DNA of 64,000 nucleotides from DASQPR01 sp963724705 (GTDB lineage: Bacteria > Actinomycetota > Actinomycetes > Mycobacteriales > Micromonosporaceae), in NCBI GenBank assembly GCA_963724705.1, contig CAVRVS010000004.1:1-64000 (forward strand), given 5' to 3'. The translations under genes and the position numbers were made by a program. Positions 9,240 to 18,446 of the stretch are shown here, piece by piece (positions within the stretch are counted from its first letter, which is position 1; every line of letters starts with the position of its first letter). The notes beneath the pieces were generated by a model that was not told the DNA's origin, made no database searches, and saw only the letters and a list, made by a program, of their open reading frames with translations.

Positions 9240-9626
9240 ACCGTCCTCTTCTGCCGCCGTCCGCGCGTGACGGAGAGTTGCCGCCCTGCTTGGCGCCGAG
9301 CGACCGGTAGCCGAGAAGTGGGCGTTCGCCTGGGTCCCGTGGAACCGTAAGGGCCGCTGTTAGCTGAGCACGATCGGCCCGTTCGGACCGTCCAGTGTCG
9401 CGAGCAGTCGCGGCTGCCGGCCTGACCGGATCCGTAGGTCGAGGGCGCGATTGGGAACTGATCTGGCTAGTACTTCAGTGTGGCTAGCCGACTCGACGCG
9501 CTGGTGGGCCCGATCGCGTCGCCCGGAGATGCCGCGGCCATGACGGCATAGCGTGACCGTTCACGCCGCCGTGCACGCGGTCGTGCCGATGTGCGGCGAA
9601 CTCTGACCTCGACGTAGGGTGCGGCC
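9240..9626. other. Intergenic stretch, nothing recognised
   Basis: Nearly 390 bases between the PhzF gene and the next plus-strand gene. No convincing gene or structural signal was seen. Confidence 0.4.
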
Positions 9627-10141
9627 ATGTTCCGACGCCGTAAGGACGCCCAACCTGTCGAGGCATCGGCCGCGCCGCCGAAGTCTTCGTCGGTCTGAGG
9701 AGTCAGGTGTTGAACCTCGACCCTAACTCCGTTGGCATACAACCCGTCGGCTCGGGAGTCGCGACCTGGGGCTGCGTCATGGATACGGGCTACCAGAATG
9801 GCGTTGCGACGCTCGTGTGTCTCCGGGACGGAACAACGAGTCTCTACACGAGCTCGGGCTTCGGCATTATCGGCGGCGGATCGCATCAATCGGTCCTGGG
9901 CGAGAACGCCCGGCTGCTCGCGGTACTTGAGGAGCATCTTGACCAGATGGCTCCATCCAAGGATCACGCATTGCCGCGTGAAGGTCGCACAATCATCCGG
10001 GCCCTGACTTTCGCCGGGCAGCGACTGATCGAAGCTCAGGAGGACGATCTCGGGAATGGTCGAACTGCGCTCTCGCCCGTATTCCACGCCGCACACGCCG
10101 TCATCACACAACTGCGCCTTATCCACGACGAGCGACGCTGA
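9627..10141 (+). CDS. Conserved actinobacterial hypothetical protein, start region ambiguous
   Basis: The body is a ~144-residue protein (LNLDPNSVGIQPVGS; GVATLVCLRDGTTSLYTSSG; FGIIGGGSHQSVLGENARLL) that I recall as a widespread actinobacterial hypothetical family, often starting MFRRRK. Such a start, MFRRRKDAQPVEAS, lies at 9627 but closes at a TGA at 9696-9698 in a different frame. The main frame can start at GTG 9707, which has GAGGAG a few bases upstream. Either a one-base indel separates the original N-terminus, or translation is coupled from the 23-codon upstream frame. Function unknown; a cytoplasmic location is likely. Confidence 0.65.
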
Positions 10142-10247
10142 CCGCCGCACGCTCCTGACGGCATTTCCTGACCGCTCATGCCGCTGATCGCGTACTAGAG
10201 CATGAGTTAGACCACACGCAACTGCCGAGATGCGGGTGATGCTAGGG

Positions 10248-10799
10248 CTAGGCCGGGTCGCGGTACAGCGGAGCCAGGTCCCCGTAGTGAACCCGTCGGA
10301 CACCACCGGGCAGGGCCCTAGCCAGAGCTTGGGACGCGTCGACGGAACATCCCACGGTGAACTCGACTTCCTCGTCGACCTCGCAGGCCAGGCACCAGGC
10401 TTGATCCTCGGGCCACACGAGGTGCGGTTCCTGATAGCCCTGCGCAGAGCCGTACCAAGCCAGGTACGGCGCGTCTCTGAGTACTCCAACAGGCCCGGTG
10501 AACAGCAGCATCGCTCGATGAGGAATCGGAACTCGTGGCGCTTCAGGAGGTGGGTCCCCGCCCCAGCCTTCCCAGATCGCCGCGTATGCAGTGGCGGGCG
10601 TGGCCGTGTAGGTTGCGAGGGTCGCGAGTGCTAGGCGAAGGGCAGGATCTTCTCCTTCCGCCGGATCCTGGGCGAAGGCGACGCGCACGTACACGTCGAA
10701 GCCTGGTGGGCCGTAGCGAACAAGATCCCACCAATCAACATCAGACCGGAGCAACCATTGCGCTGCGTCCGGGGTTGCCGCGGGTCGTACGTCGGTCAT
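10248..10799 (-). CDS. Conserved hypothetical protein
   Basis: This 183-residue protein begins MTDVRPAATPDAAQWLLRSD and contains LVRYGPPGFDVYVRVAF, AYAAIWEGWGG and IPHRAMLLFTGPVG. These are recurring features of an actinobacterial hypothetical family with no known activity. The protein is acidic and Trp-rich, with no signal peptide or membrane segment, and so is probably cytoplasmic. The frame is open 13 codons further upstream, but the ATG at 10799 gives the family-like N-terminus. Neighbours on both sides are hypotheticals, so context gives no clue. Confidence 0.65.
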   Translation of the reverse strand: MTDVRPAATPDAAQWLLRSDVDWWDLVRYGPPGFDVYVRVAFAQDPAEGEDPALRLALATLATYTATPATAYAAIWEGWGGDPPPEAPRVPIPHRAMLLFTGPVGVLRDAPYLAWYGSAQGYQEPHLVWPEDQAWCLACEVDEEVEFTVGCSVDASQALARALPGGVRRVHYGDLAPLYRDPA

Positions 10800-10940
10800 G
10801 CCTTCAGTCTGACGCCCCACCGCCAGCAACCAACGCACTCACATGCCGCGAGTCGGGCGTTGGGTCGCCTTGCACCACGTCGTTGGGCTTCCCATCTGGA
10901 TGCCAGATGTTTCTTGCAGGTTGGCCGCGTCCGGTTTAGC

Positions 10941-11423
10941 GTGCGCGGGTGCCAGCCGAGCGATGACCATCCCGCACTGCTGAACTGGACCACTGGCAAG
11001 CCTTGGTGGCCTGGAGAGCTACCGGCGGCCTCGACGTGGCGAGCCTTCGTCGCTGCGATCGGGACCGTACCGGTCGACCAATCGTCGTTCCACCCGTTCT
11101 TCCACGAGATCGTCACCGTGCAGCCCAGCGATGACCCCGACGAAGCCCCGGTGCTGATCGCCGAACACTGGCCCGGTGCGATCGTTGGCAGCCTGCTGCT
11201 GGCCAGAGCCGGCGTGACCGTCCGAGCCGGAGCACACCACATCGATGGCGTTGTGGCGGCCCGATCCGGTCTGCACTGGGCATGGTGGCGAACGAACCGC
11301 CCAACGATCGACCTGTCTCACGGCTGCGGGCATAACTCCGAGTGGGCCACGGACTTCCGCCGCGACTACGTAATCGACGGTCACCTGCACTACAACGTCG
11401 ACGCCGACCAGGCCGGGCCATGA
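10941..11423 (+). CDS. Hypothetical protein, Trp- and His-rich
   Basis: A ~160-residue frame with protein-like composition: NWTTGKPWWPGELPAASTW, SSFHPFFHEIVTVQPSDDPD, APVLIAEHWPGAIVGSLLLA, LSHGCGHNSEWATDFRRDYV, then HLHYNVDADQAGP and TGA at 11421-11423. The GTG at 10941 is a guessed start; an in-frame start up to 10758 is possible. After the TGA the same frame stays open for a further ~39 residues (including LLRHRCSVHVDLGKDQWPFD) to 11541, which may be a lost C-terminus. No domain is recognised. Confidence 0.5.
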   Translation: MRGCQPSDDHPALLNWTTGKPWWPGELPAASTWRAFVAAIGTVPVDQSSFHPFFHEIVTVQPSDDPDEAPVLIAEHWPGAIVGSLLLARAGVTVRAGAHHIDGVVAARSGLHWAWWRTNRPTIDLSHGCGHNSEWATDFRRDYVIDGHLHYNVDADQAGP

Positions 11424-11632
11424 CACTCAGATCTTGCCGTCGAAGGCGGGCTCGACCTGCTCCGACACCGCTGCAGCGTCCACGTTGATCTCGGCAAGGA
11501 CCAGTGGCCGTTCGACGACACATTCGTCGAACCGGCGCCATGACCGGTGCTGGTACGTCCGCAACTGCCGCTGATCGCGCGCTGGATCATCGGATGGTCC
11601 ACACACGACTTTGCCGATGAGCGTGCTCTCCG

Positions 11633-12148
11633 TCAGGTCGTTCCCTGCAGCAGACGGAGATCATCGCGATGCTTCTCGGGCATGTCGTAGCTGGAGTGCA
11701 TCGCAAGCTGAGCGGCTCGGGAAACGCAACGCACCGTCATTCCGTCAATCGTTCCCACTCCGGAGATCGTGTCCGCAGGAAGGGGCCAGGGGTCAGTGTG
11801 AAACTGGACGACCGCACCCTCGTGGTCGATGTCGATCACGTGAATGTCGATCTCGCGCCCGTCTCGGTGGGCATCGACGAACGCCGAGTTGAACAGCACA
11901 GCGCCAACCTCGATTGGCTGGCTCTCAGGCCATTCGAGTTTCCTGTCGAAGCCGTGGCTCTGAACGATCTCTGAGAAGCGTGGAAGGTCGGAGATCTGAA
12001 CGAGCAGGTCCAAGTCTTTGTGTGCTCGGGTCACCTGGCCGAGCAGGGCATCGACGCCCCAGCCGCCCATCACCCAGCACCTGACGCCGTTCTGGTCGAG
12101 AAGTTCGTAGACCGTCCGTGCGCGCTCTGCAGACATCGCTTCAGTCAT
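11633..12148 (-). CDS. Nucleotidyltransferase-fold protein (antibiotic adenylyltransferase-like)
   Basis: This 171-residue protein carries the nucleotidyltransferase signature GGWGVDALLGQVTRAHKDLD: a Gly-rich turn, then the DxD-type metal-binding pair. The second acidic strand follows as EIDIHVIDID. The pattern is that of lincosamide/aminoglycoside nucleotidyltransferase-like proteins, which transfer AMP to small molecules. Chromosomal actinobacterial members are mostly uncharacterised, so resistance is not shown. The ATG at 12148 gives the family N-terminus; no Shine-Dalgarno is seen and the transcript may be leaderless. The minus-strand hypothetical gene at 12237-12518 lies just upstream. 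Confidence 0.75.
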   Translation of the reverse strand: MTEAMSAERARTVYELLDQNGVRCWVMGGWGVDALLGQVTRAHKDLDLLVQISDLPRFSEIVQSHGFDRKLEWPESQPIEVGAVLFNSAFVDAHRDGREIDIHVIDIDHEGAVVQFHTDPWPLPADTISGVGTIDGMTVRCVSRAAQLAMHSSYDMPEKHRDDLRLLQGTT

Positions 12149-12236
12149 GCACGGAGTCTGCATCCCCGGCAGGATCGAGGCGACCAAGTATCCGCACGCG
12201 CCGCGAAGCGCGGGTTTCACTCGGTGTCTGATCATG

Positions 12237-12518
12237 TCACGGCAGTTCGGCGTCGAGGCGTACCGGCCAGTCCTCGTCGGCAAGATCTCCCGACACAAGT
12301 ACGTCTCGCCAGTCCTGCCGTAGGAGATCTACACCGGCGAGAAGCCGGCTCAACTGCCCAGCCGCCGCGAGCACCAGGGCCGCTTGGACTCGCTCCGGAT
12401 CCTGGCGACCGAACGCATTAGCTGGCAACCCGCTAAGCCAACCGATGACCTCGTCGGCGCGGTCGGCCGGGAAGTCACGCCTGACCCTATTGGCCAACCG
12501 CTCGGTGGGTGCAGGCAC
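12237..12518 (-). CDS. Small conserved actinobacterial hypothetical protein
   Basis: A ~93-residue product starting at GTG 12518 (VPAPTERLANRVRRDFPADR). It continues VIGWLSGLPANAFGRQDPER, VQAALVLAAAGQLSRLLAGV and DWRDVLVSGDLADEDWP. I recall this pattern from many actinobacterial hypotheticals of the same size. It is helical and charged, without membrane segments. It is transcribed divergently from the truncated integrase gene starting at 12619. No function is known. Confidence 0.6.
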   Translation of the reverse strand: MPAPTERLANRVRRDFPADRADEVIGWLSGLPANAFGRQDPERVQAALVLAAAGQLSRLLAGVDLLRQDWRDVLVSGDLADEDWPVRLDAELP

Positions 12519-12618
12519 GACCGAATTCTGCCACCGAGAACAAGAGGGGCGAGGAGACAGTGGAACACACTGTTCTGCCGCCGACGGCGTGGAAGATGGT
12601 ACGGCGTGACCGTTGGCT

Positions 12619-13263
12619 ATGACTGATTCGTCGCTCGCGTTGCCCATCCCGTTGGCTGATGATCCGATGCTGCGCGTGGCCTTGGCCGCGCACCTGGCCC
12701 GCTACAAGGGCATGTCACGCCTGCACACCGAGTCCGACCTGCACGTCTACCTGCGCTGGTGCGATGAACGTAATCTCCCGGTTCTAGCCGCTCGCCGAGT
12801 CGACATCGAGCTGTACGTGCGGTGGCTGCAGCAGGTCCGCCGATTCAAGCCCTCGACTGTGTCACGGCGGCTGTCGGTAGTGGTCGGCTTGTACCGCACC
12901 TGCGTCATCGACGCCGTATTGGAGCACTCGCCAGCGGAATACGTCCGTCGACCCAGCGTTCCGCCCGAATCGCCGACGCTTGGCCTGTCCCATCTGCAGT
13001 TCGAGGCGATGCGAGCCACTGCACGCGCCTCCACCCACCGATACGACTTCGCGCTCGTCGCCATGCTGGGCCTGCTCGGCCTGCGGATCTTCGAAGCCTG
13101 CGCCAGCAACGTCGCCGATCTCGGTGAGCAACACGGCCACCGCGTCCTACGCGTGTGCGGCAAAGGCGGCAACGTCGTCCTAGTCCCGCTACCACCAGCG
13201 GTTGGACGAGCCATCAACCGCGCCATCGGCGAATATGCCAGCGGCCCGATCCTGCTCAACCGG
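12619..13263 (+). pseudogene. Tyrosine recombinase/integrase, C-terminal half missing
   Basis: The sequence shows the SAM-like core-binding domain (LAAHLARYKGMSRLHTESDL, LRWCDERNLPVLAARRVDIE) and the start of the catalytic domain with the first catalytic Arg in MLGLLGLRIFEACA and the CGKGGNVVLVPLPPAV strand. The match stops at GPILLNRRGA (about 13263), where an IS256-family fragment begins. The HxxR and Tyr motifs are therefore lost and the product cannot recombine DNA. A bacterial integrase here hints that the surrounding 10-14 kb segment was once mobile. The start is ATG 12619, or TTG 12613. Confidence 0.8.
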
Positions 13264-13588
13264 CGCGGAGCTCACCGATCTCGGTGCGTACCGTCTTGGC
13301 CGAGCTGCCGTTGCGTTCGTTGGCCGTCCCGGCCGGCGGCGTCTCGCCACGGTCGTAGCCGAGATGATCGGCCATCTCCGCCTCCAACGCGGCCTGCAAC
13401 ACCGCCCTGGTCACCTGCGCCAACAGCCCACCCTGCCCGACGAGCGAGACGCCCTCGGCGCGCGCCCGCTCCAGCAGCTCAGCTGCGATCTTCACATCCA
13501 AACCGTCGGCCGTCGACGCCAACGGCATCAACGGTTTCGGCTCAGGACTGTCCACCTCTGACACTGATGATCCTCTCCGCCGGGACAA
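13264..13588 (-). mobile_element. IS256-family transposase fragment (N-terminal ~105 residues)
   Basis: Reverse-strand residues LLERARAEGVSLVGQGGLLA, QAALEAEMADHLGYDRGETP and NGSSAKTVRTEIGEL match the start of IS256-family transposases. They belong to a different element from the one at 5031-6403. The fragment stops where the truncated integrase begins, so deletion or recombination between two mobile sequences made the junction. A start near GTG 13564 is likely. It overlaps the 3' end of the secreted-protein gene. Confidence 0.8.
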
Positions 13589-14206
13589 CCGCCCCAGCCT
13601 CTCGGATCACCGCCTCACCCACAAATTTCCGGACAGTCCCGATCGCGGATCCGAAGCGCAGACCGCCGGCGAACAGGCCGACGTTGGTGAACGTGACCGT
13701 GTTGCCTCGGGTGGTGATCTTCGCTTCGGACAGGTCCAACGTGAAGACCGCAACCCGGGTGGTGGTGCTGTTGACGGCTCCGGTCAGCTCACCGGCGCTC
13801 AGGTCGATGGTGAAGTCGCTGACCGTTAACGACTTGCCGTTACGCACGTTAAGGAATCTGATACCCCCTTGTGCAGGACCTCGCCGCCCAGCGGCGACAA
13901 CGACGCCGAACCGCCGGTGACCGGGAAACTCCCGGTGACCGCGAGACCGCCGAGGGTCCGCAAACCTTCCCTACCCGGGCGCGTGACGATCGGCTGGATA
14001 CCGTGCGAGACCAGAGTGTTAGCGATGCCGGGCCCGGTGGTCACCGTGGTCCGACCGCCACCTACAGCGGCGGCAGCCGGTCTGACGTGCGCGACCGGTA
14101 CCGCTGCGATCGCGGACCCGGCCGTCAACGTCACTGTGGACACGGCCACCGCGACCAGGATCGCAGATCGCCGCTGAACAGTTTTGAGCATGGCGTACTC
14201 CTTCAA
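13542..14206 (-). pseudogene. Secreted HtaA-like protein with a one-base frameshift
   Basis: The N-terminus has a Sec signal peptide (MLKTVQRRSAILVAVAVSTV, then TLTAGSAIAA). The mature part reads GPGIANTLVSHGIQPIVTRP and GGSASLSPLGGEVLHKG. Near 13860 one frame ends and another continues naturally: GIRFLNVRNGKSLTVSDFTI, then TTRVAVFTLDLSEAKITTRG. One extra G in the run of five would restore a single ~220-residue protein, so this is a homopolymer indel. The composition resembles cell-surface HtaA-like proteins of actinobacteria; the assignment is tentative. The 3' end overlaps the IS256 fragment. Confidence 0.65.
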
Positions 14207-15026
14207 TGCGAGGGAGAATCGCGGTCACCATGTCCTTCGCCCGGCGCGTCACCCACGGATGCATCCGGAGCACCACGATTTCCGGCGCGATCCGCCGGAT
14301 TGCCCAACGGCCTCGAGCCGATCACCGACATCGTGACGACCCCACCGTTCTGGCTCGGCGAGAAGACCTCTGGCTCGACCAGTAAATGCGATCGTGAATG
14401 CGCCGAGTCCGTTCGACGTCGTGGTGCAGCAACAATCTCGACCAAGTTGGGAGCCAGTTCGGGGAGATCGACGACAACGGTCCCAGGGTGGAGTTCGGTG
14501 CTCACCTGGCGTATCAGCACCGGCCCGATGACGGGGCGGCCGTTCATCTGAGAGCACCGGCGAGGGCAGACGCAACAAGCGGACGCCCACGATCGCCAAG
14601 GTTCTAACTAATGTGCCGTCGGCCGGGTCGGCGACGGCAGGACGCGTGAATTGAGCGTTCAGGCTCGTGCGTTCGGCTCGGTGTCTCGGTCGTGTCTAGC
14701 GGGTTCATTCGACAGAGGTTGGTGAGTGCGACGAGGTCGTCGCGCTGACCGAAGACGTCCTCGGTTCCGACGGCACGGCGCGTTCGGTGATGTCTCGACC
14801 CGTTCCAGGGGACCGCGCTCGACACCGATGTCGGCGGCGGCGCGGTCCGTGTCGATTGACCTGCGCGGATGTCGTGTTCAGCCCGTACGAGCGTCCGCGG
14901 CGCCGATAGCGAGCGGCGCCGGGCCACGATCGTCACATCAATGGACGATTCGCGACGAACGTTGGCCCGCAGCAGACCACCGCGAGCGGGTTGTCGGCTG
15001 CACTGAGGATGACGAGGCGGCCTAGC
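14207..15026. other. Gene-free stretch with a possible hairpin
   Basis: About 800 bases without a convincing gene; weak reverse-strand protein-like text near 14400-14540 is not supported by a start or family match. TGCCGTCG (14614-14621) pairs exactly with CGACGGCA (14632-14639) and could be a terminator for the importer operon or a relic. Confidence 0.4.
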
Positions 15027-15944
15027 TCATCCCTTGTTGGCGCCCAGGGTCAGCCCGGACACGAACTGCTTCTGCAGGACGAAGAACACGACCAGCGTCG
15101 GAATGGCCGCCAGCACCGAACCGGCGGACAATAGGTTGTAGTCGGTGAAGAACTGCCCACGCAGGTTCTGAAGCGACGACGTGATCGGATACTTGTCGCC
15201 GGTGCTCATGAACGCGACTGCCCAAAAGAAGTCGTTGTAGATCCAAGTGATCTCGAGCGTCGCGAGCGCGGCGAGCGGCGGGCGGCACAGCGGCAGGATG
15301 ATCCGGAAGAACTGCCGCAGCACACTCGCGCCGTCAACGACGGCGGCCTCGCTAAGTTCCTTGGGCAGCGTCTTCATGTAGTTGCTCATGACGAAGGCGC
15401 AAAAGCCAGTTTGGAATGCGATATGAGTGATGATCACCGCCCAGTAGCTGTCATAGAGCTCGCCCGAGTCGCTGAACCAGAACGGCACCTGGACGGAGGT
15501 GAACAGCTTGTACAGCGGCTCGAGCAGGGCCTGCTGCGGCAGCAGATTAGCGGCGGTGAAGACGATCAGCAACGGCAGGTTGAACCAAAACGAGAACCGT
15601 GCGATCACGAACGCCACACACGAGGCGAAAAACAGCGTAACCGCCACCGCCGGCACGGTGATGATGACCGAGTTGATGAAATGCTGGGTGAAGTCGCCGG
15701 CCTGCCACGCGTGCACGTAGTTCTGCATCGTGAAGCCGCCGAGGGACACGTACCCGTGCGTGGAGGTGTAGCTGTAGCTACGGAAGGAGTTCAGGATCGC
15801 CCAGAAGACGGGAAAGATCCACGCTAGGGCCATCAGCGTCAGGAAGACGTAAAGCAGCGGTCGCCGACCGGTCTTGCCTACGGCGAACGCGCCGCGTCGA
15901 CGCGACGTAACCTCCTCGCGGGGCAGCGCAATGGTTGTCGTCAC
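15027..15944 (-). CDS. Sugar ABC transporter permease (MalG type)
   Basis: A 305-residue inner-membrane protein with about six transmembrane segments and the permease EAA loop (LSEAAVVDGASVLRQFFRII), which docks the ATPase. It is the second permease of a CUT1-type carbohydrate importer. Its ATG overlaps the stop of the upstream permease by four bases (ATGA), indicating translational coupling. No ATPase gene is present in this operon; CUT1 systems often share a distant MsiK-type ATPase in actinobacteria. The adjacent GH42 beta-galactosidase suggests a beta-galactoside substrate. Confidence 0.9.
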   Translation of the reverse strand: MTTTIALPREEVTSRRRGAFAVGKTGRRPLLYVFLTLMALAWIFPVFWAILNSFRSYSYTSTHGYVSLGGFTMQNYVHAWQAGDFTQHFINSVIITVPAVAVTLFFASCVAFVIARFSFWFNLPLLIVFTAANLLPQQALLEPLYKLFTSVQVPFWFSDSGELYDSYWAVIITHIAFQTGFCAFVMSNYMKTLPKELSEAAVVDGASVLRQFFRIILPLCRPPLAALATLEITWIYNDFFWAVAFMSTGDKYPITSSLQNLRGQFFTDYNLLSAGSVLAAIPTLVVFFVLQKQFVSGLTLGANKG

Positions 15945-16900
15945 TGCTTATCCTCCCGCATCACGGCCGTGAGATAGATGATAATGAATACGAGTGAGAT
16001 CAGTAGCATGATCGTGGCCAAGGCGGACCCGAATCCGATCCGCTGCCCCTCGCCGACGATGTTGCTGAACACCAGGGATCCAATCAGCTCCAGCCCGTTC
16101 GTGCCCTTGTTGACCACCCAGACCAGGTCGAATGCGCGCAGCGACTCGATCACGGTGACGACCAGGACGACTATGTTGATCGGCCGTAGCACCGGGAAGA
16201 TGACGCTGAAGAACGTTCTGGTGGCCGAGGCTCCGTCGACCGAGGCGGCCTCGCGCAGGGTCGGATCGACGCCTTTGAGACCGGCGAGGTAGAGCAGCAT
16301 GATGTAGCCGGTGTGGCGCCAGCTAGCCGCTACGAGGACTGCCCACAGGTTGACGCTGGAGTTGCCGTACCAGTCCACCGCGTTGTCGCCCTTGAGACCC
16401 AGTACGGCGTTGAGTAGGCCCTGGTCGCGGGAGTAGATCAGCTGCCAGATGAAGCCGACCAGGGCGAGGGACAGCACAACGGGCATGAAGAACGCGCTGG
16501 TGTAGACACGGGTGAGCTTCAGTTCCCGGTCGAGCAGCACGGCCAGGAACATGCCCAGCAGAGTCGGTAGGGCGAACGTGACCGCGAGCCAGATCAGGTT
16601 GTGCTCGAGCGCCGGCCGAAACGGCGGGTAGGTCGTGACGACGTCGTGATAATTCTTGATCCCCACGCCCTTGGCACCGGACAGCGGCCCGATGCCATCC
16701 CAGTTCGTGAACGACAGTCCGACCGTCATGAGGGCTGGCACCCAGACCAGGCCGACGACAACCAGCGCCGGGACACCGGCCATGAGTGTGAGCACGACTC
16801 GGTCGGTCGTCGACAGGTGCTTGAGCTTGCCCCGCCGCTGGGCAGATTTCCTGCCCAGCGCCGGCGCAACCGCTGTGTCGGTCGATGTGGAGGCCGCCAT
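15941..16900 (-). CDS. Sugar ABC transporter permease (MalF type)
   Basis: A 319-residue membrane protein with about six hydrophobic segments and the EAA motif LREAASVDGASATRTFFSVI. It pairs with the MalG-type permease downstream to form the channel of a CUT1 carbohydrate importer in the cytoplasmic membrane. The N-terminal stretch is Ser/Ala/Lys-rich and cytoplasmic. The gene lies four bases after the stop of the binding-protein gene on the same strand, so all three are one operon. The family is clear; the substrate is inferred only from neighbours. Confidence 0.9.
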   Translation of the reverse strand: MAASTSTDTAVAPALGRKSAQRRGKLKHLSTTDRVVLTLMAGVPALVVVGLVWVPALMTVGLSFTNWDGIGPLSGAKGVGIKNYHDVVTTYPPFRPALEHNLIWLAVTFALPTLLGMFLAVLLDRELKLTRVYTSAFFMPVVLSLALVGFIWQLIYSRDQGLLNAVLGLKGDNAVDWYGNSSVNLWAVLVAASWRHTGYIMLLYLAGLKGVDPTLREAASVDGASATRTFFSVIFPVLRPINIVVLVVTVIESLRAFDLVWVVNKGTNGLELIGSLVFSNIVGEGQRIGFGSALATIMLLISLVFIIIYLTAVMREDKQ

Positions 16901-16903
16901 CGC

Positions 16904-18268
16904 TCAGGTACCCGATGCGAAGATTGTCTTCTTTTGGCTCTCGATGCTGTTCGTCAGCCCATCGATGTCGGTCGGGTTCTTCAGGAAAGTCTGGATCGCC
17001 GGAATCATCACATTGCTCGCGAAGTCCGGACGAGTGTCGCGGTCCATGAATTGCGAGATGTTCTTTGCTGCGCCGACGAATTGGACGGCGTGCTTCTGCA
17101 GCGCGGTGTAACTGTTGGCGTCGGCCGCCGAGTTGACGCCGATGACCGTCGGGTCACTCTTGACATAGACGTCCTCGGCGGCGGGCGTGCCAAGGTAGGA
17201 CAGGAAGGATTTCGCCGCCTTTTCGTTGCGTGGACGCTTGGCCATCATGAACCCATCGATCGGCGCCTCGATGGCGTCCGTGCCGATGGTGCTGTCGATC
17301 TCGGGGAAGGTGAAGAAATCCAGGTCGCTCTGCTGGTCGGTCGGGAACTGCTGCCCGACGAACATGCCCAACAGATACATGCCGGCCTTCTTCTGTTGCA
17401 AGGCTTGCGCCGCCTCCTGCCAGGTCCGACCAAGTGCGGCGTCCTGGTGATAGGGCAGCAGGCCGCGCCAGGTGTCGAACACCTTCTTGACCTCGGCCGA
17501 GTTCCAGGCCTTCTTGCCGGCCATGAGGTCGACGTGGAACTGGTAACCGTTGATTCGCATGTTCAGCTGGTCGAATGTGCCCATCGCCGGCCAGCCGTCC
17601 TTGTCGGCGAACGCGATCGGCGACAGGCCGTCCTTTTGCATCTGCTTGGACAGCGTCACCAGGTCATCGAGGGTCTTGGGGGCCTGGTAACCCTTCGCCG
17701 CGAAGACGCTTGGACGGTAGAAGATCGCCCACGGGTAGTTGTCCAGTGGAACGAAGTATTGCTTACCGTCGTCGCCGGTCGACGCTGCCTTCAAGCCGTC
17801 GGAGAAGCCGGTCAGCTTGGGCCAGACGTCACTGATATCGCCGGCCAGACCCTTGGCGGCGAAAAAGCGCATCCGGTAGCCGGCGAACCAGGTGAACACG
17901 TCATCCGGTCGACCCTGCAAGTAGCTGTTGATCTGTGTCTGGAACGTGTTGTGGTCGACGGTGTTTACCGCGACTTGGATCTTGGGGTTCGCGGCCGTGA
18001 AACCGGCCACCATATCGGCGTAGGCCTTCTTCGGTGTCGGGTCAGACTGGTTCGACCCGAACGACAAGGTGCCACTGGCGCCGGCGGTCGAGCCGCCGCC
18101 ACCGCTGGAACTCGCGCCGCACGCCGCGAGAAGGCCGCTCGCGGAAAGCCCCGCACCGGTCGCGAGGGCACCCTTGAGCAGGGCGCGTCGGCCGAAGCCG
18201 GTGGCCAAAGCGGACGGAGGGGCGAGCCGGGCCAGATACTCGGCTTCAGACTGGGGACGAGGCATCAT
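16904..18268 (-). CDS. Sugar ABC transporter substrate-binding lipoprotein
   Basis: About 454 residues. The N-terminus carries a twin-arginine signal and lipobox (FGRRALLKGALATGAGL, then LLAACGAS), so it should be exported folded and anchored to the outer face of the membrane. The mature domain is a family-1 solute-binding protein (FTAANPKIQVAVNTVDHNTF; YFVPLDNYPWAIFYRPSVFA). Start: ATG codons at 18268 and 18265 follow GGAG closely, and 18265 has the better spacing. It is first in the importer operon and divergent from the GH42 gene, which supports uptake of galactosides. Confidence 0.9.
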   Translation of the reverse strand: MMPRPQSEAEYLARLAPPSALATGFGRRALLKGALATGAGLSASGLLAACGASSSGGGGSTAGASGTLSFGSNQSDPTPKKAYADMVAGFTAANPKIQVAVNTVDHNTFQTQINSYLQGRPDDVFTWFAGYRMRFFAAKGLAGDISDVWPKLTGFSDGLKAASTGDDGKQYFVPLDNYPWAIFYRPSVFAAKGYQAPKTLDDLVTLSKQMQKDGLSPIAFADKDGWPAMGTFDQLNMRINGYQFHVDLMAGKKAWNSAEVKKVFDTWRGLLPYHQDAALGRTWQEAAQALQQKKAGMYLLGMFVGQQFPTDQQSDLDFFTFPEIDSTIGTDAIEAPIDGFMMAKRPRNEKAAKSFLSYLGTPAAEDVYVKSDPTVIGVNSAADANSYTALQKHAVQFVGAAKNISQFMDRDTRPDFASNVMIPAIQTFLKNPTDIDGLTNSIESQKKTIFASGT

Positions 18269-18329
18269 TGCTCCGGGTGTCGTTGGCGGGATAGAGCAAG
18301 GCTCAACACGATCGAACAGAAGCGGTATC

Positions 18330-18360
18330 ATCGAAATCCACATGTGACATGAAAGTCAAT
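18330..18360. promoter_or_regulatory. Possible operator/promoter of the importer operon
   Basis: The divergent region between the importer and GH42 genes contains the palindrome CACATGTG (18339-18346). On the minus strand TTGACT lies at 18359-18354, immediately before it. A repressor, perhaps the DeoR protein encoded at 20468, binding here could control both directions. The -10 element is unclear. Confidence 0.25.
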
Positions 18361-18446
18361 AGAAGTCCCCAGACTTTGGCATCCGCCCCCGACATTGTTG
18401 TCGTTCTGTGTTGACTTGGCCGCGCTGGACGGTCAGGCTTTCGATC

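Noticed and set aside
14203..14547. Reverse-strand frame of 114 codons
   Set aside because: Some protein-like text (VVVDLPELAPNLVEIV) but no start signal, family or neighbour support.
16601..18352. A 583-codon plus-strand frame
   Set aside because: Antisense to the binding-protein and permease genes and low in protein-like patterns; a shadow.
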